Assembly: GCA_910585485.1 (NCBI GenBank)
Contig: CAJUEZ010000052.1
Location: 1-12,134, forward strand
Direction of reading: 5' to 3'
From: an uncultured Clostridia bacterium
GTDB taxonomy: Bacteria > Bacillota > Clostridia > UBA1381
Length of the DNA stretch: 12,134 nucleotides
Under the pieces are notes generated by a model. It saw nothing but the letters and a program-made list of their open reading frames with translations, was not told the origin of the DNA and made no database searches. The position numbers and the translations under genes were made by a program. Below are positions 6,829 to 12,134 of the stretch, piece by piece (the stretch's first letter is position 1; every line of letters begins with the position of its first letter).

Positions 6829-6935
6829 ATTTGTCTATACTGCGTTACCCGATGCTCGAAGTATTATAGATACGACATCGCACCGGAAGCATTGTCTAAA
6901 CGAATTTCTTGAGAGTGTGAAAATCTTATAAATCG
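6829..6935 (+). promoter_or_regulatory. Structured leader region upstream of the SDR gene
   Basis: The 158 bases between the VOC stop and the SDR start hold nested complementary segments. AAATTTGT (6827-6834) can pair with ACGAATTT (6900-6907, one wobble) and CGATGCT (6850-6856) with AGCATTG (6888-6894, one wobble). The same CGATG (6850-6854) can instead pair with CATCG (6876-6880), and TCTATA (6834-6839 region) with TATAGA (6865-6870). The direct repeat TTGTCTA occurs near 6831 and 6892. These alternatives could form an attenuator-like or riboswitch-like leader, or be the weak 3' end of the VOC transcript. I recognise no known riboswitch class and no strong promoter; a weak TATAAA lies at 6927-6932. 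Confidence 0.3.
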
Positions 6936-6952
6936 TTAATATTTAATATTAA
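6936..6952. promoter_or_regulatory. Perfect 17-bp AT palindrome, possible operator
   Basis: TTAATATT (6936-6943) and AATATTAA (6945-6952) are exact inverted copies around T6944. The site lies 34 bases before the SDR start codon and just after a TATAAA at 6927-6932, where a repressor could act. Because the stretch contains only A and T, chance is a real alternative. Confidence 0.35.
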
Positions 6953-6986
6953 AATAAAATAAAAAAACATAAGGAGGAATAATCCA

Positions 6987-7787
6987 ATGAGTGATTACTT
7001 AAACTTTAGCCTTGAGGGCAAGGTTGCGCTTGTAACAGGCGCTTCTTACGGTATCGGCTACGCTATCGCTTCCGCGTATGCAAAGTCAGGTGCTAAAATT
7101 GTATTCTGCGATATTAAGCAGGAATTTGTTGATAAGGGTCTTGCTTCATATAAGGCTGACGGTATCGACGCAAAGGGTTACGTATGTGACGTAACAAATG
7201 AGGAAATGGTACAGGATATGGTTAAGAAAATCGAAGCCGAGGTTGGTGTTATTGATATTCTTGTAAACAATGCGGGTATCATTAAGAGAATTCCTATGTG
7301 CGATATGACAGCGGATGAATTCAGACAGGTAATTGACGTTGACCTTAATGCTCCGTTTATCGTTGCTAAGGCTGTTATTCCGTCAATGGTTAAGAAGGGT
7401 CACGGCAAGATTATAAACATCTGTTCAATGATGTCAGAACTTGGACGTGAAACTGTATCTGCTTATGCTGCCGCTAAGGGCGGACTTAAGATGCTTACAA
7501 GAAACATCTGTTCGGAATACGGCGCTGATAATATTCAGTGTAACGGTATTGGTCCGGGTTATATTGCAACACCTCAGACTGCTCCGCTTCGCGAAAAGCA
7601 GGCAGATGGTTCAAGACATCCGTTTGACCAGTTTATCTGCGGAAGAACTCCGGCAGGCAGATGGCTTCAGGCTGAGGAATTAACAGGTCCTGCTGTATTC
7701 CTTGCGTCAGACGCGTCAAACGCTGTAAACGGTCATATTCTGTATGTTGACGGCGGTATCTTGGCTTATATCGGCAAACAGCCGTGA
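6987..7787 (+). CDS. Gluconate 5-dehydrogenase-like SDR oxidoreductase
   Basis: A 266-residue classical short-chain dehydrogenase. The cofactor motif GASYGIG is at 18-24 and NNAG at 94-97. The catalytic set is Ser147, Tyr160 and Lys164 (YAAAK). The stretch INICSMMSELGRE and the C-terminal NGHILYVDGG...YIGKQP match what I recall of gluconate 5-dehydrogenases such as that of Streptococcus suis, which interconvert D-gluconate and 5-keto-D-gluconate with NADP(H). The close relative KduD, which makes 2-keto-3-deoxygluconate in pectin breakdown, is an alternative and would suit the adjacent pectin lyase. AAGGAGG (6971-6977) is nine bases before the ATG. Isoleucine codons are almost all ATT/ATC, with GGT and AAG favoured, unlike the operon genes; this suggests high expression. 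Confidence 0.88.
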   Translation: MSDYLNFSLEGKVALVTGASYGIGYAIASAYAKSGAKIVFCDIKQEFVDKGLASYKADGIDAKGYVCDVTNEEMVQDMVKKIEAEVGVIDILVNNAGIIKRIPMCDMTADEFRQVIDVDLNAPFIVAKAVIPSMVKKGHGKIINICSMMSELGRETVSAYAAAKGGLKMLTRNICSEYGADNIQCNGIGPGYIATPQTAPLREKQADGSRHPFDQFICGRTPAGRWLQAEELTGPAVFLASDASNAVNGHILYVDGGILAYIGKQP

Positions 7788-7807
7788 TGAGATTTAAGAA
7801 TATAGAT

Positions 7808-7835
7808 AAAAGTCCGATTTTAAATCGGACTTTTT
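7808..7835 (+). terminator. Intrinsic terminator of the SDR gene
   Basis: AAAAGTCCGATTT-type arm (7808-7819) pairs with AAATCGGACTTT (7823-7834) as a 12-bp perfect stem with a three-base loop, followed by a T-run interrupted by one C. It lies about 20 bases past the SDR stop. The A-rich left flank would also let it act on - strand transcripts. Confidence 0.85.
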
Positions 7836-7842
7836 CTTTAAC

Positions 7843-7870
7843 AAAAAATCACCCCAAAGGGTGATTTTTT
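7843..7870 (-). terminator. Bidirectional terminator at the end of the rhamnogalacturonan lyase gene
   Basis: AAAAAATCACCC (7843-7854) pairs perfectly with GGGTGATTTTTT (7859-7870) around a CAAA loop. Two bases separate it from the lyase stop codon, and the T-run in the stem makes it active in both directions. With the preceding hairpin it separates the two convergent genes. Confidence 0.87.
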
Positions 7871-7872
7871 GA

Positions 7873-10800
7873 TTATTCGGTTTCGAATGTGGTCTTTGAT
7901 GAAAGAGGAACCATATTATTATTCCATATAAACAAATTATCAGGTGTAAAACCGACACTTGCAATCTTTAACGTGTTTTCACCAGCAGAAAGTTTTTTAA
8001 TCTCAATTATTTTTTGAAGAGCATGGTTCTCGTTGTATTTTACTGCAAAAACTCTTACATCGTCAGTACCGGCAAGTTCAAAATGGATATTTTTACTATC
8101 TGCCGAAAGCGCTCTGTAAGTAAACGCGTCATTGAATTTAATGTCCGCGGAAATCACTTTGCTTACTACCGGTAAATTCTGTGTCAACTTATCCCAATCA
8201 CCATATTCAGCGCTCACTGTATAGTTAGCGTTTGGAACATTCTCAAAAATTACAGTGCCGTTTTGGTCGGTATAGGCATTCAAATCTGATGTGTCAATAC
8301 TGCTGTCATCAGTTTCAAGATATACATAAGCGTTGGGAACCGGTAAATTATTCGCATCTGTCACATTTAAAGTAACTTTACTCAAAATCTGAATCTTTTT
8401 ATCAAGCGTAATTGTATGCTCCACATCTGCGCTGTCAGCAACAAAACGATTTGCTGTAAATTCTGCGCCTTCAAACGAAACAACAGCACTGTACGCGCCT
8501 GACGGAACACCGTTGAAATTCGCTTTACCGCTCTCATCAGTAACAGCGGAATATGTGCCGTTCAGCGTCACATTTGCGCCTTCAACTAAAGTGCCTATAT
8601 TGTCTGTAACAGTCAAACAGATATTTGATGATGAATCTGAAGTGAGAGTTATATTATCAATATATGCAGATACAGCTTGATTTCTCGATGTGCCCGTGCA
8701 AGGGAAACAAATTGCTCCGGGAGCAAACGGATTATTTAATTCAAGCTGAATCACATCGCCGGTCTCAGTATTGGTTACAGTCTGAGAATATTGTCCATCC
8801 GCAAATACAAGACTGTAATGATATGAAGTGTTTGCCAATACATTATCTTTACCCGCCTGAATGGCATATATGGTATTTTCATTTGTGCTTATGTCATAGG
8901 AGTTATTCAACACGGCAAAATCCTGACTTTTAGCAATAACAATGGACATGTTATTTGAATTGGAAGGAATGCTAAAGTCAAATGACAGATTGCATTGACC
9001 TGATGCGCTCAATACGGGCACATCGGTAAAACTTATGTAAGCATGTCTGTTCACTGTAGAGAACTGACCCGCTTTTGCTTCAAGATACGCGTTTCCGTCA
9101 GAATCAACTCTTTTGTAAATTCCGGTGTATCTGTCTCCGCCGTCATTGTTGCTTCTTGCGCCGACACCGTATGTCGCATACGGCATTTCAACAGTCCATG
9201 CTTGTTTTTCGTGCTGATATACAATAGAATCGCCGTCATTGTATGAGCCGTATTCATTTTCGTCGGCTGTAATGTCGGCATAGACTTTAGTAAGGTTAAT
9301 GAACTCAACATTCATACCGAGACTATCAGCGTATTCATGAGATGTGGAATTTTTATAACAGCCAATAGTTGTATCAGCGGGGAATATCAGACCTTTCTCA
9401 AAGTCTACAGGCTCCTGATAAAAGTAAATCTTTTTAATGCCTGATGAAGTCATTGAATCGCGTCTGAAACCTGTTAATTTTATGCCATCGACGCTTGTCG
9501 GACATATAACCGTCTCGTCATTTCCGCTGTAAGATGTCACATATCCGTCGTCGTCAACAGTAAAGCCTGATGGCGAGTTTGTCTTAAATTCATCGGTGAA
9601 TCCCTTATAATCAATGATAATTGTCTGCTCGCCTGACGCGTATTTATCAAAATTGGAGACTTTATAATCCGAAACGATTTCCGTCTCGCCATTATCAAAA
9701 ACTACCGATACAGTAAGTCCTGACAAATCAAGTTCTTCACCTATTTTATAAATTGTTTTTGACGGCGGCGAAATTATGTCAATACTTTCAATGGTTTTTA
9801 CATATACTTCGAAAGTTGTGCTTACATTTTGATAGAAAACAGTAATGGTTTGAGTGCCCGCTTTTGATGAGTCATATCCCGAAACCGCATATTTGGTTAC
9901 GGTTTTGGAAGTGCCGTCAGATAAGTAAGCGGTGAGTTCAAGTCCTGTCGTGTCAAGATTTTCTCCCAAAACATATGAAGTTTTTACAGGCATAGATTTA
10001 ATTTCTATACGCTCCGGTGTGGATTCAAATACTTCTTCTGCCAAATAAAATCCGACATGAGGCGGCTGATTGTAAGCTGTCTGCTCTGCTGCAACACCGC
10101 TTCTGTAAACAGGGTCGTGCATAAGCGTCTTTATTTTGTAGTCTGTCGGTGTGATAGTCGAGAATACACGAAGCTTTGTGCTGTCAGTTGTCGGATATAC
10201 TAACTCCTCGCGCCAGTCGCCGAACAAGTCTGCTTGTAATGCGGGATTTGCTTTTGTACCGTTTACTTGAGTACAGTCGTAATCGCCCGCGTTAAAACCA
10301 TCGCCGTTATAATTTGTAACATTTGTTCCGTCTAAAAGTTCGTCATATAAATCTCCGTCCCAGAATATACGGAAGTTCGAGCCTGCTCCGTTTCGGGTAG
10401 AGGTGAAATTCGTACCGCCGTTACACTGATATGAGCCAACACCTGTTATCTGATAATATCCGCCTGAGCCTGTGTTAGCCATAACTCCTCTGCCGGTATC
10501 CTTTGTGTTAGCCTTATGGAATATAATTTCACCTGTGTCAGCGTCAATTACCGACATTCCGAAATCCATAGTTACAGGTGTCGGACCTAATGTATTTGTT
10601 CCCTCGTCTTCATGAACCGTGAAAAATTCAAGTCCTTGATGAGTTGGGTCGTAGTCGCCAATATGAAGCGCGTCGCCGTGCTGCAAATATGTACACCAGC
10701 GCGGTTTGAAGGTGTTATCATCCTTAACTTCCATACAAAGCGCGCCTGTGATGAATTCGTCCTTGCCGTCATTGTCAACGTCCGCGACCGTACAGTTGTG

Positions 10801-12084
10801 GTTACCCTGTCCGACATACTGATAAGCTCCGTCATAATATCCCGGCTGACCGCTCTTTGTATCGAAGCGGTAATCGGGCGAAAGCCTTTCGCCGTCAAAG
10901 CTTATTCCCGCGATACTTGTGCGCTGTCTGCCGTTTCTACCGAAGTAGTAGCCACGAAGATATACCGCGTAAGGCTTTTCTCCGTCAAGATATGCGACGC
11001 TTGCGATGAAACGGTTTGAGCGGTTTCCGAAATCATCGCCGTAGTCAATACCGTTTGCGCTTCCGCGCGAGGTCGGCAGGTCTATTGTGTCAACAGCTTC
11101 GCCTGTTTCGCCGTTAAATACGGTCAAAAATTCCTCGCCTGTGATTTTTCTGTCATAACCGTTAAAATCAGCAGTTTCATTTTCTTCATCTGTATATTCC
11201 GCAATTTTTTTGTTTGTTGAGGCAACGACTGAATCGGCCTTTGCGCTGTGTGAAACATAATTACCGTTAGCGTCCGTTGAACCGAGAGATGTCTGAACAA
11301 TCATTTCGGATTTGCCGTCACCGTCAAAGTCGTAAACAAGAAATTGCGCTGTGTGCGCGCTGGAATAAACATTTTTGCCGAGGTTTATTTCGTTAGCCCA
11401 AAGCTTCGTACCGTCAAGCTTGTATGCGGCAAAACGGATTGTTCCTGAATATGATGGGCTGCCGGGCGAGCCTACATCATGCTCAGAAGACGTCCATTTA
11501 ATGATGATTTCGTATTCACCGTCGCCATCCAAATCGCCCGTTGAACAGTCGGCAGGTGAAAATGCAATATCTTTATAGACTACATTTCCGTCATTGTCAT
11601 ATACTGTTTCCGGTTCGGGTTTAGTAAGCGGAATGTCAAAATAGATGTTGTTCATTACTGAAACAGGCTCGCATTTTTCGCCCTCTACACCGTCTATAAC
11701 AGGAGCTACGCTATAGCTTGCTCCTTTTGTTGTGTCTATGTAGTTTGTGGTGTCTGAAACAGTCGCGATTTTGGAATTGTCGCGATATATAACGAAGTCA
11801 ACATTGCTTAAGGCGCTGCCGTAGACCGTATCCTCACTGTCGAATAAGCGCCAGCTTAAATATACACCGTCATCTGTTTGTATAGCGATAAGACCGCGGT
11901 CAAGTTTTTCCATCTGACGTGTGTTGCTGTCATTTTTATTATAGCCGGTAGCATAATCGTATGAGTAATTATAGCTTATGGTCTCAGTCTTTTGGCTGTC
12001 AGCATCCGCACTGACTGTGCGTGGAGGCGTGAGCCAAGACGATGCTATAGCGGCAGTTAGCGCTATGCTTAAAATCTTTTTCAT
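7873..12084 (-). CDS. Secreted multidomain rhamnogalacturonan lyase (PL11)
   Basis: An extracellular endolyase predicted to cut the rhamnogalacturonan-I backbone of pectin by beta-elimination. The 1403-residue product has a signal peptide with likely cleavage after VSA (residue 26). The PL11 beta-propeller (about 35-686) carries calcium-type motifs at 184-192 (DLDGDG), 252-260 (DFDGDG) and 435-443 (DVDNDG), then ADLFGDWREELV (618-629) and NQPPHVGFYL (672-681). It is followed by two bacterial Ig-like domains (about 690-763 and 767-835), a single BspA-type leucine-rich-repeat-like stretch (840-930), an undefined beta-rich region (936-1147), two carboxypeptidase-regulatory-like domains (1154-1227, 1235-1316) and a C-terminal module ending near FIWNNNMVPL. 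No LPXTG, dockerin, SLH or C-terminal membrane anchor is seen. The ATG at 12084 has a GTGAGG site six to seven bases upstream and starts a normal signal peptide; a TTG at 12102 is less likely. Confidence 0.93.
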   Translation of the reverse strand: MKKILSIALTAAIASSWLTPPRTVSADADSQKTETISYNYSYDYATGYNKNDSNTRQMEKLDRGLIAIQTDDGVYLSWRLFDSEDTVYGSALSNVDFVIYRDNSKIATVSDTTNYIDTTKGASYSVAPVIDGVEGEKCEPVSVMNNIYFDIPLTKPEPETVYDNDGNVVYKDIAFSPADCSTGDLDGDGEYEIIIKWTSSEHDVGSPGSPSYSGTIRFAAYKLDGTKLWANEINLGKNVYSSAHTAQFLVYDFDGDGKSEMIVQTSLGSTDANGNYVSHSAKADSVVASTNKKIAEYTDEENETADFNGYDRKITGEEFLTVFNGETGEAVDTIDLPTSRGSANGIDYGDDFGNRSNRFIASVAYLDGEKPYAVYLRGYYFGRNGRQRTSIAGISFDGERLSPDYRFDTKSGQPGYYDGAYQYVGQGNHNCTVADVDNDGKDEFITGALCMEVKDDNTFKPRWCTYLQHGDALHIGDYDPTHQGLEFFTVHEDEGTNTLGPTPVTMDFGMSVIDADTGEIIFHKANTKDTGRGVMANTGSGGYYQITGVGSYQCNGGTNFTSTRNGAGSNFRIFWDGDLYDELLDGTNVTNYNGDGFNAGDYDCTQVNGTKANPALQADLFGDWREELVYPTTDSTKLRVFSTITPTDYKIKTLMHDPVYRSGVAAEQTAYNQPPHVGFYLAEEVFESTPERIEIKSMPVKTSYVLGENLDTTGLELTAYLSDGTSKTVTKYAVSGYDSSKAGTQTITVFYQNVSTTFEVYVKTIESIDIISPPSKTIYKIGEELDLSGLTVSVVFDNGETEIVSDYKVSNFDKYASGEQTIIIDYKGFTDEFKTNSPSGFTVDDDGYVTSYSGNDETVICPTSVDGIKLTGFRRDSMTSSGIKKIYFYQEPVDFEKGLIFPADTTIGCYKNSTSHEYADSLGMNVEFINLTKVYADITADENEYGSYNDGDSIVYQHEKQAWTVEMPYATYGVGARSNNDGGDRYTGIYKRVDSDGNAYLEAKAGQFSTVNRHAYISFTDVPVLSASGQCNLSFDFSIPSNSNNMSIVIAKSQDFAVLNNSYDISTNENTIYAIQAGKDNVLANTSYHYSLVFADGQYSQTVTNTETGDVIQLELNNPFAPGAICFPCTGTSRNQAVSAYIDNITLTSDSSSNICLTVTDNIGTLVEGANVTLNGTYSAVTDESGKANFNGVPSGAYSAVVSFEGAEFTANRFVADSADVEHTITLDKKIQILSKVTLNVTDANNLPVPNAYVYLETDDSSIDTSDLNAYTDQNGTVIFENVPNANYTVSAEYGDWDKLTQNLPVVSKVISADIKFNDAFTYRALSADSKNIHFELAGTDDVRVFAVKYNENHALQKIIEIKKLSAGENTLKIASVGFTPDNLFIWNNNMVPLSSKTTFETE

Positions 12085-12090
12085 AATTAG

Positions 12091-12128
12091 CCTCACTTTC
12101 AAAAAAACATAAATATATTTATATTATA
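12091..12128 (-). promoter_or_regulatory. -10 box and ribosome binding site of the lyase gene
   Basis: Read on the - strand, TATAAT (12128 to 12123) is a consensus -10 box. The matching -35 box would fall near 12146-12151, outside the window. The GTGAGG ribosome binding site (12096 to 12091) lies ahead of the ATG at 12084. The short leader between them is AT-rich with a seven-base T-run in this orientation. Confidence 0.6.
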
Positions 12129-12134
12129 TCATAA

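Noticed and set aside
7441..7683. An 80-codon + strand reading frame inside the SDR gene
   Set aside because: It is an alternate frame of a well-conserved dehydrogenase, with no start signals of its own.
7808..7870. Two adjacent palindromes considered as a repeat or CRISPR-like unit
   Set aside because: They differ in sequence and each has the stem plus T-run of a terminator, as expected between convergent genes.
10587..11019. Reading frames inside the lyase gene on both strands (103 and 135 codons)
   Set aside because: Both are out-of-frame shadows of the PL11 catalytic domain, which is strongly supported in its own frame.
12085..12102. TTG start adding six residues to the lyase
   Set aside because: ATG 12084 begins a textbook signal peptide and has a ribosome binding site upstream; the extension would include that site.

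Overview
The window looks like chromosomal DNA of a moderately AT-rich, low-GC Gram-positive anaerobe of the class Clostridia. The evidence is the gene order (M50 protease, scpA, scpB, a DUF2953 protein, ytfJ/gerW, a TIGR03960-type radical SAM protein, a DUF2344 protein), strong AAGGAGG-type ribosome binding sites, sigma-A-like promoters, tRNA genes with encoded CCA ends, and a very large secreted pectin-degrading enzyme. The ytfJ/gerW gene suggests a spore-forming lineage. The PL11 lyase and its C-terminal domains recall gut pectin specialists such as Monoglobus-like Clostridia, but genus is not established here.

Layout. Bases 1-354 hold three tRNA genes on the + strand: the 3' part of tRNA-Val(TAC), tRNA-Thr(TGT) and tRNA-Tyr(GTA), closed by an intrinsic terminator (356-387). 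Bases 388-725 contain no convincing protein gene. They hold an imperfect palindrome of about 154 bp (389-542) that looks like a small non-autonomous mobile or structured element, and two further terminator hairpins (571-599 and 626-665). A clear promoter (726-754) then drives a tight seven-gene + strand operon from 784 to 6364 with small gaps or 8-base overlaps: M50 protease, scpA, scpB, DUF2953, ytfJ, radical SAM protein, DUF2344 protein. A separate promoter (6384-6412) serves a small VOC/glyoxalase-fold protein (6439-6828). A 158-base AT-rich, structured leader precedes a gluconate 5-dehydrogenase-like SDR (6987-7787). Two terminator hairpins back to back (7808-7870) separate this gene from a convergent 1403-residue secreted rhamnogalacturonan lyase (7873-12084, - strand), whose -10 element lies at the right edge.

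How the genes work together. The operon mixes chromosome-segregation functions (ScpA/ScpB kleisin-Kite partners of SMC), an intramembrane protease, spore-associated proteins and a conserved radical SAM/DUF2344 pair of unknown reaction. This is conserved clostridial synteny rather than an obvious single pathway. The right end is a carbohydrate-use region: the lyase would cut the rhamnogalacturonan-I backbone of pectin outside the cell, and the SDR could reduce a keto-gluconate or deoxy-diketogluconate intermediate inside it. That link is inferred from adjacency.

I see no phage, CRISPR, defence or biosynthetic cluster. The least ordinary signals are the palindromic element near the tRNAs, the possibly switching SDR leader, the second CxxxCxxC motif at the end of the radical SAM protein, and the unusual accessory region of the lyase.
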